DNA of 64,000 nt from Acanthococcus lagerstroemiae (lineage: Eukaryota; Arthropoda; Insecta; Hemiptera; Eriococcidae): the NCBI GenBank assembly GCA_031841125.1, contig CM063108.1:66002344-66066343 (forward strand), in the 5' to 3' direction. Positions within the stretch are counted from its first letter, which is position 1; each line of letters starts with the position of its first letter. Positions 59,101 through 64,000 of this stretch are shown in pieces. The notes below the pieces were generated by a model. It made no database searches. It saw only the letters and a program-made list of their open reading frames with translations, and was not told where the DNA came from. The translations under genes and the position numbers were made by a program.

Positions 59101-59617
59101 TTAGGTGAATCTCACCCCTCTGATCAGGCCAAACTTCGATGGGATGTTTCGAAACGTAAGAAAACTAAAACCTAAATTCATTCGAGTTTCTCTAACACAG
59201 TGCCGGTTCAAGATTGTTGGCCCCAATGCTAGTTAGGGAAAGTATACACCCTATTTTTTCTTTCTAACCCCTCCACCACCTTATTTCCAGAAAAAGAAAA
59301 ATATTTCAGAGGGTCAGTTTAATGAATAGGCCAGAATCAGACTTGATCCGGTCCTGCTCGTGTTTGAAATCTTCAACGACTTCGGAAATTTTCTTGAAGG
59401 TCTATATCGGAGGGAATTAGGCCTAATCGGGGCACTCGTGTTACTGTGTCACTGCTGAATTCTGAATCAATGGCTCAAATAAAACCTAAATACATATCAA
59501 TATTGCAGATTGAGCATCAATACACAGTACTTGAATCATTGTGAAATTCTCACCATTTAAGTATTTATGTTTATTTTTCAGCTGAAACGTTTGGATGGTA
59601 AAAATGAAGAGGCATGA
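32871..59617 (+). CDS. Aquaporin, water-channel MIP family (six coding exons)
   Basis: The spliced product is 285 residues: exons 32871-33155, 50076-50219, 50558-50755, 51038-51118, 57174-57287 and 59582-59617, all joined in phase 0 with GT..AG borders. It should be a six-helix plasma-membrane channel working as a tetramer. NPA boxes are at N106-P107-A108 (HLNPA) and N218-P219-A220 (MNPARS). Spacing to these gives the aromatic/arginine filter F86, H206, S215, R221, typical of water-selective insect DRIP/PRIP aquaporins; the His in helix 5 argues against an entomoglyceroporin. Loop A between helices 1 and 2 is long (about residues 45-78) with a possible N-glycosylation site NQT at 65-67. The start is supported by a good context (cgaaATGg) and an in-frame TAA 24 bases upstream. 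DRIP versus PRIP cannot be settled by eye. Confidence 0.95.
33156..35722 (+). other. Intron 1, proximal part
   Basis: Low-copy intron sequence with no recognised element. Overlapping frames on both strands under 100 codons carry no motifs. The first 1 kb is less AT-rich than the rest and could hold intronic regulatory sites, but none is identified. Confidence 0.4.
35723..36127. mobile_element. hAT-type MITE (CAGGGACGTA family), inverted copy
   Basis: Contains the complement of the family phrases ('gagttgagtca.ttgggactttcac', 'cctcccccgaaaaaactc') and ends CGGTACGTCCCTG at 36127. The left end is unclear, and a TTTC microsatellite at about 35860-35895 has expanded inside. The phrase 'gagttg..aaagt.gg.aaa.ccaacaagt' is repeated two to three times within it. 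Confidence 0.6.
36260..36422. mobile_element. hAT-type MITE (CAGTGGCGTAGCCAG), copy 1
   Basis: 163 bp, ends CAGTGGCGTAGCCAGAC and GTAGCTACGCCCCTG, flanked by ATAATAAT at 36252-36259 and 36423-36430. The flank is low-complexity, so the duplication alone is weak, but the ends are clear. The interior (G tract, 'tacaatattacag.tgtaat', 'actattaccagaat', C tract) matches 51850-52001. Confidence 0.8.
36431..37585. other. Intron 1 spacer with poly-A tract
   Basis: AT-rich, with an A run of about 24 at 36628-36651 and repeated 'aaattgtacc / ggtacgattt' words at 36470-36540, 36770 and 37085-37265. No gene. Confidence 0.4.
37590..37700 (+). repeat. AGTCTT-type short block
   Basis: 'aagtcttaaaagcttctaacgagtcttaatatagtctgaacaagtctcg'-type phrases, the same degenerate family as elsewhere in the window. 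Confidence 0.45.
38032..38118 (-). repeat. GC-rich dispersed repeat, copy 2 (inverted)
   Basis: Complement of the 2911 and 46103 copies: 'cactgatgcgat' ... 'gtagtttccg' ... 'gtgtcataggggccactt' ... 'gcatgcgtgcatcgcc'. It is flanked on both sides by 'aggtctggatacgta', consistent with a 15-bp insertion duplication. Confidence 0.65.
38153..38405 (+). repeat. tRNA-derived SINE
   Basis: The head has a pol III A box TGGCCGAGTGG at 38166-38176 and a B-box-like GGGCTCGAGCCC at 38209-38220 with normal tRNA spacing, resembling a class II (Ser/Leu-like) tRNA. The body is unrelated and A-rich at the end (agaaaaaagg). It is not a functional tRNA gene, because no closing acceptor stem follows. It lies in the middle unit of the 225-bp tandem array. 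Confidence 0.6.
38791..40618. other. Less AT-rich, low-copy part of intron 1
   Basis: CpG-containing sequence without the degenerate repeats that fill the rest of the intron. Frames of 67-136 codons occur on both strands and overlap (39090-39347 minus, 40077-40487 plus), without a recognisable domain. It could be an old unique segment with an alternative promoter or enhancer; that is inference only. Confidence 0.3.
40627..40802. mobile_element. hAT-like MITE (CACYGGCGTAAGAAC family), copy 2
   Basis: Starts CGCCCGCGTAGGAAAGTC and ends CCCCGCTTCTAAGCCGGTG, with GCAAATTT and GCAAATTC flanks (7 of 8). The interior 'cagcgctatccca.ca.cttattgctgtaat' and 'aaatgct.tttttgacagcgttggg' matches 56903-57091. 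Its right end touches the satellite below. Confidence 0.65.
40864..40991 (+). mobile_element. Compact insertion with a hammerhead ribozyme fold
   Basis: A 128-bp insert in the first satellite unit, flanked by a perfect 12-bp duplication TGTTCGATTGTT (40852-40863 and 40992-41003). It holds a type I hammerhead: stem I GTACTCCA/TGGAATAC, core CTGATGA and GAAA, stem II GGC/GCC, minimal palindromic stem III AGCGCT. A 15-bp inverted repeat CTCCTTTTGTAGGGT lies at 40894-40908 and 40977-40991. Minimal type I hammerheads with tiny stem III are known from Penelope-like elements and retrozymes; assignment to one of these is inference. Confidence 0.7.
40906..40951 (+). ncRNA. Putative minimal hammerhead ribozyme
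   Basis: Stem I strands are 40906-40913 and 40944-40951, with 7 of 8 pairs and one C.A mismatch. The core CTGATGA is 40914-40920 and GAAA 40934-40937. Stem II GGC/GCC closes a six-base loop but is preceded by one unpaired T at 40921. Predicted cleavage is after C40943 (GCTC|TGG). The very short stem III suggests activity as a dimer. The unpaired T, seen as A in the decayed minus-strand copy at 2.7 kb, could weaken cleavage. Confidence 0.6.
42432..42719. other. No recognisable feature
   Basis: Low-copy spacer between the satellite and the LINE remnant. Confidence 0.4.
42720..44360 (+). pseudogene. LINE remnant, endonuclease and start of RT
   Basis: Decayed non-LTR retrotransposon. Recognisable pieces in order: [13 protein letters not shown] then [12 protein letters not shown] (endonuclease catalytic Glu region) near 42755-42830; [17 protein letters not shown] and [11 protein letters not shown] at 43120-43230; FSDHRINR (the SDH motif of APE-type endonucleases) near 43300; then [10 protein letters not shown] and the RT entry motif KAPGPD near 43940. 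After a nested MITE the motif resumes as [13 protein letters not shown], then [10 protein letters not shown] and ANNIMLTEN near 44340. Several frameshifts and stops make it non-functional. It is an APE-endonuclease LINE; I could not fix the clade. Confidence 0.75.
43955..44203 (-). mobile_element. hAT-type MITE nested in the LINE
   Basis: 249 bp, starts CAGGAACGAAACTAG and ends TTGCTATGTTTCTG, flanked by a perfect GGGCCTGA at 43947-43954 and 44204-44211. It splits the conserved KAPGPDG codons of the LINE and duplicates them, which proves a later insertion. Its interior is the complement of the CAGGGACGTA family at 7087-7685. Confidence 0.88.
44361..46100. other. Intron 1 sequence between the two LINE parts
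   Basis: No gene recognised. Near 44700-44735 'ccaactacgtctttgccaccgctg' resembles an inverted hAT end, without a partner found. The rest is AT-rich low-copy sequence. Confidence 0.35.
46103..46270 (+). repeat. GC-rich dispersed repeat, copy 3
   Basis: 'agcgatgcacgcatgcc' ... 'gtatcgcatcagtgacc', then 'ctggcccgagtccccattacgcc', parallel to the copy at 2911. The frames that cross it are spurious. Confidence 0.6.
46440..46760 (-). repeat. AGTCTT-type degenerate block
   Basis: 'tcgagacttcttcaaac', 'cattcttaagacttgtttcaaaactc', 'ttttaagacttgtgaaaact'-type phrases; the complement is the family seen at 16.8 and 23.5 kb. Confidence 0.45.
46761..47310. other. No recognisable feature
   Basis: AT-rich low-copy intron sequence with one G run near 47018. 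Confidence 0.4.
47319..47589. mobile_element. hAT-type MITE (CAGTGGCGTAGCCAAG), perfect duplication
   Basis: 271 bp with near-perfect ends CAGTGGCGTAGCCAAG and CTGGCTACGCCACTG, flanked by GTCATTAC at 47311-47318 and 47590-47597. The interior 'ttttcaagggagaaaagtcgaaaattg.ggt' and 'atcgcc.tatattagag.actat' is shared with 52644-52810. No transposase. Confidence 0.92.
47755..47927. mobile_element. Fold-back MITE, copy B
   Basis: 173 bp, arms TAGAGCTCTATAACTTCGTG and complement, then 'gtccgccattttga'. Flanked by GTAAAAT at 47748-47754 and 47928-47934 (7 bp). The middle ('ccgactatgcggaacgtacc', 'gtcaattcggcat') is homologous to 5747-5909 although the outermost arm sequences differ. Confidence 0.85.
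48020..49210 (+). pseudogene. LINE remnant, reverse-transcriptase core to C-terminus
   Basis: Pieces in order: a YRPISLL-like segment (YDLSIVLS) and [15 protein letters not shown] near 48140-48185; [21 protein letters not shown] near 48355-48415; [12 protein letters not shown] near 48475, where the catalytic FADD has become FADN; an '[16 protein letters not shown]' block near 48830; [14 protein letters not shown] at 48914-48955; [16 protein letters not shown] at 49009-49053 and RPGKQRTG. Stops and shifts kill it. It begins almost where the RT at 44360 stops, so both may be one copy cut in two. Confidence 0.8.
49211..50075 (+). other. Intron 1, distal end
   Basis: Less AT-rich and without recognised repeats from about 49400 on. 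It ends with the acceptor 'gttgtcgtttcag' at 50075. Confidence 0.4.
50076..50219 (+). CDS. Aquaporin exon 2 (residues 96-143)
   Basis: Encodes [15 protein letters not shown], the first NPA half-helix loop, and helix 3 ([20 protein letters not shown]). Acceptor TTTCAG, donor GTACAT at 50220. Frame and homology are unambiguous. Confidence 0.95.
50558..50755 (+). CDS. Aquaporin exon 3 (residues 144-209)
   Basis: Encodes extracellular loop C, helix 4 ([20 protein letters not shown]) and helix 5 ([15 protein letters not shown]) with filter residue H206. The acceptor is TATGCAG and the donor GTGAGT at 50756. Intron 2 before it is 338 bp with no recognised element. Confidence 0.95.
51038..51118 (+). 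CDS. Aquaporin exon 4 (residues 210-236)
   Basis: Encodes [19 protein letters not shown], the second NPA loop with filter residues S215 and R221, then TGKWTDHW leading to helix 6. Acceptor GCGACAG, donor GTACGC at 51119. Intron 3 before it is 282 bp with no recognised element. Confidence 0.95.
51119..51640 (+). other. Intron 4, first part
   Basis: AT-rich low-copy intron sequence; an A run near 51208-51220. No feature recognised. Confidence 0.4.
51850..52001. mobile_element. hAT-type MITE (CAGTGGCGTAGCCAG), copy 2
   Basis: Starts CAGTGGCGTAGCCAGAC and matches 36260-36422 throughout. The right end stops at the C tract plus 'accg', having lost the terminal CTG. Flanks ATTAGTGA and ATCAGTGA agree in 7 of 8 bases. 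Confidence 0.78.
52161..52439 (-). pseudogene. R1-type LINE fragment in intron 4
   Basis: On the minus strand one frame reads [29 protein letters not shown], then a stop, [27 protein letters not shown], a second stop, and [15 protein letters not shown]. This is the RT thumb region of R1-clade LINEs ('KYLGV..DG.L.F..H', 'L..LMPN.GGP', 'S.LLYGA..W'). A 14-bp direct repeat ATCGACTTCGATAT borders it at 52147-52160 and 52440-52453. It lacks a LINE 3' end, and the border word is also part of the host tandem repeat. Confidence 0.75.
52644..52810. mobile_element. hAT-type MITE, relative of 47319-47589
   Basis: 167 bp, ends CAGTGGCGTATCTAGG and CGCTACGCCACTG, with perfect GGTATTGA flanks at 52636-52643 and 52811-52818. 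The interior 'ttttcaagggagaaaaagtcgaaaattgcgg' matches the 47.3-kb copy, of which it is a shorter deletion form. Confidence 0.9.
53156..53182. repeat. (TC)n microsatellite
   Basis: About 13 consecutive CT/TC dinucleotides within 'gctctctctc..tctcgctcgg'. Confidence 0.9.
53183..54544. other. Intron 4 sequence, no gene recognised
   Basis: Low-copy DNA; a pyrimidine-rich stretch at 53750-53830. No transposon ends found. Confidence 0.4.
54553..56536 (+). mobile_element. hAT element with ZMYM1-like transposase
   Basis: 1984 bp. It starts CAGTGGCGTAGTACCC and ends CTTAATCCGCCACTG. Flanks AATACGTA (54545-54552) and AATAGGTA (56537-56544) agree in 7 of 8, a hAT-style 8-bp duplication. Subterminal phrases 'gtgcctagggcggcaaattttg' and 'ggcggcaaaaattttggtgcctaagggcgcc' are partly inverted copies of each other. 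Inside is a broken transposase gene on the plus strand. The N-terminal half of the transposase is missing, so it is an internally deleted, inactive copy. Confidence 0.88.
54895..56289 (+). pseudogene. Decayed hAT transposase (ZMYM1-like)
   Basis: In order: [65 protein letters not shown]; later [34 protein letters not shown], and finally [20 protein letters not shown] with [10 protein letters not shown], the hAT C-terminal dimerisation motif. This order is that of zinc-finger MYM-type protein 1-like hAT transposases, whose [13 protein letters not shown] block holds a catalytic Asp. At least four in-frame stops and several shifts are present (after 55308, and near 55515, 55716 and 56195), and the zinc-finger N-terminus is absent. 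It is non-coding today. Confidence 0.85.
56545..56894. other. No recognisable feature
   Basis: AT-rich intron 4 spacer between the hAT element and a MITE. Confidence 0.4.
56903..57091. mobile_element. hAT-like MITE (CACYGGCGTAAGAAC family), copy 3
   Basis: Starts CATCAGCGTAGGAAGGTCTC and ends GGTTCTTACGCCGGTG; flanks ATTATAAG and ATTATAAA agree in 7 of 8 bases. It shares 'ttgctgtaat', 'aaaatac', 'tttttgacagcgttgg' with 40627-40802. It ends only 82 bases before exon 5, close to the branch-point zone of intron 4. Confidence 0.78.
57174..57287 (+). CDS. Aquaporin exon 5 (residues 237-274)
   Basis: Encodes [20 protein letters not shown], helix 6, then the cytoplasmic tail [16 protein letters not shown]. 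Acceptor GTGTTTCAG, donor GTAATT at 57288. If the donor is not used, the frame stays open for 17 more codons and stops at TAG 57339-57341, giving another C-terminus. Confidence 0.94.
57624..58452. mobile_element. Long inverted-repeat element in intron 5
   Basis: 829 bp with arms of roughly 190-220 bp: the left starts TAGTCCACATAA and the right ends TTATGTGGACTA. The arms share 'tcatagaaagctgaaac', 'ctaattaagtgtcctgaacaacatact' and 'caacgaatccg' in complement. The centre (57840-58265) is AT-rich and non-coding. A target duplication is not clear. Confidence 0.8.
58453..59190 (+). other. Intron 5, middle part
   Basis: Low-copy sequence with no gene or clear element ends. Confidence 0.4.
59198..59356. 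mobile_element. Possible hAT-type MITE
   Basis: About 159 bp, ends CAGTGCCGGTTCAAG and the complement of CAGGACCGGATCAAG. The ends match well, but flanking bases show no 8-bp duplication, so the call rests on the inverted ends alone. Confidence 0.45.
59582..59617 (+). CDS. Aquaporin exon 6 (residues 275-285 and stop)
   Basis: Twelve codons reading [11 protein letters not shown] and TGA after the acceptor 'tttatttttcag'. The frame continues from exon 5 in phase 0 and gives a charged cytoplasmic tail. The exon is tiny in coding terms, so its support is the good acceptor and frame; transcripts would confirm it. Confidence 0.75.
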   Translation: MKRLDGKNEEA

Positions 59618-60430
59618 GTGGTTGGTCATCAATATATCAAACGAGTGCACTAAATGCCATTTCAATTTCCCTACTGTTCAAAAATGACTATCGCGATGGT
59701 ACCTCTGTTTCGCGATTCATTATGTTCTTTTTTTATTTTATTAAATATGTTCTCTCATTCATCTACATAAGCAATTTATACTCGTAATTTGAAAATCATT
59801 ATTTGTACATTACGTAACAATAGTGGGCGTAGATTCTTTTGAAGATCGTGAGTTGTACCGGCATCATCGCATTTGTATTATTTTTATAGTTTTTCCGAAT
59901 ATTGAAATAAGAATTACATAACATGGTAAGATGATTTCATAAAGATATATATGTAGATTTATAAGGACGCTTTCAATATTGTAAAATAATGAGTAACGTA
60001 TCTTGTATGTAAATAGGAGATATCTAATTATTTTGCTTATTTTGTTTTGTTGCACAAATTCATGTACAAAATTGCGAATGCACAATGTATGTTCGTAAAC
60101 TAAGGAGATGTTCTTATACTATAGTTTTTTTTTTTGAGAAAAAAGATGAAGTTTGTGTGTTTCATGAAGTTTATGAACGTCGAGATTTCCTCGGCCCTTA
60201 GTTTGTAATTAAGTCTAGACACATGCATTTTTCTTTCCTTTTTTTTTTTTACTGTCATGATCAAGCTAAGTGTATCGTATAGTAAAAGTATTTGGAAACT
60301 ACTTTTTTTTGTCGGTTTAATGTTATCCACTTGATGGCCGTCGAATGAAAATACTTACTTACGAATTTACATACAAGCGCCGCGCTCTGCCGAGGTTTTA
60401 TTAACATTTTATGATGTGGTTCATAGTGGC
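59618..60430 (+). other. Probable 3' UTR and downstream flank
   Basis: Very AT-rich. An ATTAAA at 59740-59745 is a possible polyadenylation signal, but with this base composition it may be chance and the true end could lie further right. Short minus-strand frames are spurious. Confidence 0.4.
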
Positions 60431-62284
60431 ACCGTGGTGGTTCTCAAAAAGTATTAACCGAGATGAGTTTAGTGTTGGCTGATTCTATGAGTATAACTGA
60501 GCCGGGCTAGAGAAAGGAAAAAAAAAAAAAAGAACGAAAGAAAGAATTTACCGACATGAAATCTGATACTACGTAGATACCGCAGTAATTAATCTGTTAA
60601 TTCAACGGTCGGCTGATTTTTTATAGAAAAGAAATATAAAAGTTTTCAACCGATGATGAACATATCGAAGAAGTACTCAAATAACTGGAAGAAACGCGAT
60701 TACAGGAATACTCTTGTCTAAATTCCGCATTTTCCTTAAAGCACTTTCTTCATCAGTAAATGAGTAATTCTGTGGTTCTAATGGAAGGACAGGTATTGAA
60801 ACATCATTATTTGTAAACGTTTGCGGTTTTGTTTCGCCGATAGTGGAATAGAAGAAGACTCGAGAGCCACTTGCAGCCTTAAAATTTTGCAAGGAAACAA
60901 TTTTCAACATCATTTTTAGGCTTCATTTTGATGAGTGATGGCATTTATTGCTTGAAACGGTCAAGAGCAAAAAGCTCTCCAAATCTCAATTTCTAAAAAA
61001 AAAAAAAAAAAAAAAAAAAAGCGCAATCTTCGTTCAGAAATGTTCAGCAGTAAGTGATGTTCAATTTCATCCGAATCGTTCATCCCCACCCCTTCACAGT
61101 GATATGAAATTACAAATGAAAATTCGACGATTTATGCTTCATTATTCAAATATTAAAAAATTTAATTTGTCGACTACAACTGCTTCCTAAATTGAAATGA
61201 ATAGGCAAGAGGGGAGGGGGGGGGGAGGTGGTGACTTTGGATGTAAGAAACCAAATACTTTAACACCTGACGGGTTATAGCATACTGCCCATCATTATGT
61301 TGTTCACTTATAGCTAATAAGACTCTCTCGGCCCCCTACAGCACACTAACGAAAAAGAAATTCGTTTAATCTTTTAATTTTTTCAGTGTAGCTAGCTGAT
61401 GCTCCGATTTTTATAACAGTTCGCTATTCAAAGGAATTTCGCGAAGCAGATGAAACCGCCTCTGGAGACCTACACCTCCCCTCCCCCATGAGGGAGGAAA
61501 TACAAAAATTTTCATTATGATTAATTTATTACTAATATACTTTTTCACTTGAGGGTTATCAACCCAGTCAGGACATTGCTTCGTAACTTATATGATTCCA
61601 AATTTAAATGAAGCTTCATTTCCAAAAATAAATAAATAAAATAGAGACAAATCATTGTTACCCTCCTAACTCCTATTATGCACAAGTTGTGCGAGCATGA
61701 ACAAAATGCGGTGCACTTTTCTGTTAGGCTAGAAGGATTGGGGGAAATTTTGAAATGAAAAACGTTCTTCATGCTTCTTGTTCAGTTTCACATATTTAAA
61801 ACAACATTAAAAATATGACTTGTCTTTCTTTGGCTAACTATCAAAATGGAGAAGCTGAAAACGAAGATCATATTGTTTGATGGTTAAAATTTGAAACAAA
61901 ACTACAACAAAAGCTATTTTCGCTGGTTTTCCATTAATGGAGAAAAATAGAGAGAACAACTTTTTTCTTTGCAAGTCAATTTAAATTTAGGAAAAAATCC
62001 AGTACCAATTTTTGGGTACATAGTGAACCGGAATTATGAAAATTGTAAATCTTTTCCTTCAAATCAGAGAGCGAAGACATTTCTTTGTAGGGAATCAAAA
62101 TTCTGGAAAATGAATAAGGGAAAGTGCCAATTCTTGTCCTACTTTTTTTAAACGGATCGCCTTACCCTTCCTAAATGGTTAGTAGAAATGAAACCTAGAC
62201 TGAACGGTAATATCCTTCTACTTTCAGGTGAGGCACTGAAAATTTTTTAATGCCGAGAGAGGAGTCTAAATACCAACGTTGGCA
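60431..62284. other. 3' flank with one unrecognised minus-strand frame
   Basis: A 78-codon minus-strand frame (60677-60913) with balanced composition, including SRVFFYSTIGETKPQTF and LRKMRNLDKSIPVIAFLPVI, looks more protein-like than its neighbours but matches nothing I know. A poly-A run of about 25 is at 60997-61020. No element ends were recognised. Confidence 0.25.
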
Positions 62285-62291
62285 ACACAGT

Positions 62292-62457
62292 CATAGGCGC
62301 AAATAGGGGGGAGGGTTGGGGACTTAGCTCCTCAAACTTCCAAATAGCCCCCAAGACATTGAAAAATTACCAAAGAAAATGATGTGGAGGGTGATGTTGC
62401 TTCATAATAAGGAGGCCAAAGCCCCCCCCCCAGTTCTGAGCCCTATTTGCGCTTCTG
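62292..62457. mobile_element. hAT-type MITE (CATAGGCGCAAATAGGG)
   Basis: 166 bp with ends CATAGGCGCAAATAGGG and CCCTATTTGCGCTTCTG. Flanks AACACAGT and CATACAGT agree in 6 of 8 bases. G and C tracts lie near the two ends. Confidence 0.65.
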
Positions 62458-64000
62458 CATACAGTGTCAGTTATTTTAGTCGGGTGAAATTTGGCACTAA
62501 AACTTCTTTCGCTTCTTCTCAGTTTGTATACAGATGTCGAATATACGACTGCAATTACTCTAGATGGAATAGATTTCTTTAAAAATCACTTTTTTAAAAA
62601 GGTCAATAGTTGGTCGGCCAACATGCGGCACATGCTAATTTTGGCCAACAATTAGCACAATAATTTTTTTTTAACGATGTCTCCACTCGTACATGAGATA
62701 TTCAATTAAATTTGAGTAGAGAAATAAAAACACATTTTACTCAACTAAACCTAAAGAAAAAAACGAGAATAATTTATCATGAAAAAAGTCAAAATTTTTT
62801 AGAGTGCCTAATGTTGGTCGGTGTCAATTTTTGGCCAGTTTAGTTTTTCATCAGTTGTACACGTTTGTTAATGAAAATACATTCAATAGTATAAGTAAGT
62901 TAATCATGGTAATATAAACTGACAATAACTCCACAATTTTGATTTAAACCAGTTACATGCAATTTAAGACTTTACTCAACCACCCTTCTTATCACTTATA
63001 AATCACCCGTTCAAACCGAAATTCTCGAAATTCTCCGAAAATGTATTGTTTAGACCCTTAACGTAAGACATAATCATTCACATATATAAGAAAATTTATT
63101 ATGTACCTACCTATTTAGCATTTCGATTTTTCAGAACATCGATTTCCCAAGTACATAGCAAAAATTTTGGCACTTTCACTTTTTAAAATCACATTTAAAA
63201 AATCTGAAATCACCAGTTCACAGTCAAAATGGTATGGAACGATAGCCTAGAGGCTAGAGAATACGTTTCTGGGGAAAAAAATTTAGTAGCGCTTCTACTG
63301 GATTTTAATGAACTAAAGAAAAACGACTAACAATTGTCACCTAGACCAAAACTTGGTACTTCTCCTTAAACCTAAACCTCTATGTTTTCTTGTAGTTTTT
63401 TACGATTCTTTGCTTGCTTATTAATTTATTTGAGATAAAGTTAACACTCTTTTCCTTATAAATTTGAATTAGAAAAAACAATTTTAAAAATGAATGAATA
63501 AGACCTTTTTTATGATCCAGTAAATTTATACGAGAATTCAAAACCGACTGTTTTTATTTATTTATTTCCTTGCGAAACAGAATCCGGGAAATGTTAAGTT
63601 GAGGATCTTTTCGAGCAAATATGAAGTAGATGATTTGAGACAGAAAAGACCCAATTAACTTTTGTTTTATATTAATCAAACTAAAGATGAAATGAGAGCA
63701 ATGACAAGAATCAGAACAAGGGGGAGAAAGAGGGAAAACTGTTTCTGTTTTCTGTCAAAGTATATTTCAGATAAAATTAAGAGGAGACTTGTTTTTCTGT
63801 TCGGTCTCGAGGCGGAGGACGGATGAAATTAAGGCATCGTTTATTTGTCAATCAGTAGAGTTTTTATTTTACTTTTTGGCTTATGAAATAAGATAGAAGT
63901 AGAAGAAATGGAGGAGAAAACGAAATTTTCTTTACGTACGCGGTTTATCTGTGTAGAACAAAATTTCAAACGGACTTGGTTTTTGTTTGTAAACGACAAA
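62458..64000. other. No recognisable feature
   Basis: AT-rich sequence without gene-like frames, transposon ends or clear tandem repeats. Confidence 0.45.

Noticed and set aside
1..64000. CRISPR array, operon or bacterial gene cluster
   Set aside because: Introns, a eukaryotic gene family, SINE and LINE remnants and low coding density show nuclear eukaryotic DNA; no regularly spaced identical repeats with unique spacers occur.

Overview
The window is eukaryotic nuclear DNA from an arthropod, most likely an insect and possibly a hemipteran; the taxon is inferred from the gene's style and the transposon content, not proven. It is AT-rich, coding density is very low, and almost all sequence is intron, intergenic DNA, transposon remnants and degenerate tandem repeats. 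I found no operons, CRISPR arrays, rRNA genes or convincing functional tRNA genes. The one clear protein-coding gene is a plus-strand, six-exon aquaporin (MIP family) running from its start codon at 32871 to its stop at 59617. The exons join at phase 0 with GT..AG borders and give 285 residues with two NPA boxes and an aromatic/arginine filter reading F-H-S-R, as expected for a water-selective insect aquaporin of the DRIP/PRIP kind. Intron 1 is about 16.9 kb, intron 4 about 6.1 kb and intron 5 about 2.3 kb; introns 2 and 3 are about 0.3 kb. Layout: 1-5.5 kb holds a hAT-type composite, degenerate tandem repeats, a palindrome built from decayed hammerhead-like units, and a GC-rich dispersed repeat. 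5.7-16 kb carries a fold-back element, several short hAT-type elements with 8-bp target duplications, and a Harbinger-type element that keeps an N-terminal transposase ORF. 16-32 kb has AGTCTT-rich degenerate arrays, a two-copy inverted-repeat element, a hAT-like element packed with TATCGATA motifs, a Tc1/mariner transposase remnant and a higher-order tandem repeat. 32.8-59.6 kb is the aquaporin gene. Its intron 1 contains a tRNA-derived SINE, a roughly 100-bp satellite whose unit carries a MITE terminus, a 128-bp insertion with a near-complete hammerhead ribozyme fold, and a LINE that seems split into two halves. Its intron 4 contains a 1984-bp hAT element with a decayed ZMYM1-like transposase and a fragment of an R1-type LINE. 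59.6-64 kb is the 3' flank with little recognisable content. Apart from the aquaporin, everything recognised is mobile-element biology. The most unusual objects are the compact hammerhead-bearing insertion at 40864-40991, the satellite that appears to have grown from a MITE end, and the dense set of hAT-type miniature elements with readable target duplications, which record the insertion history of a single gene.
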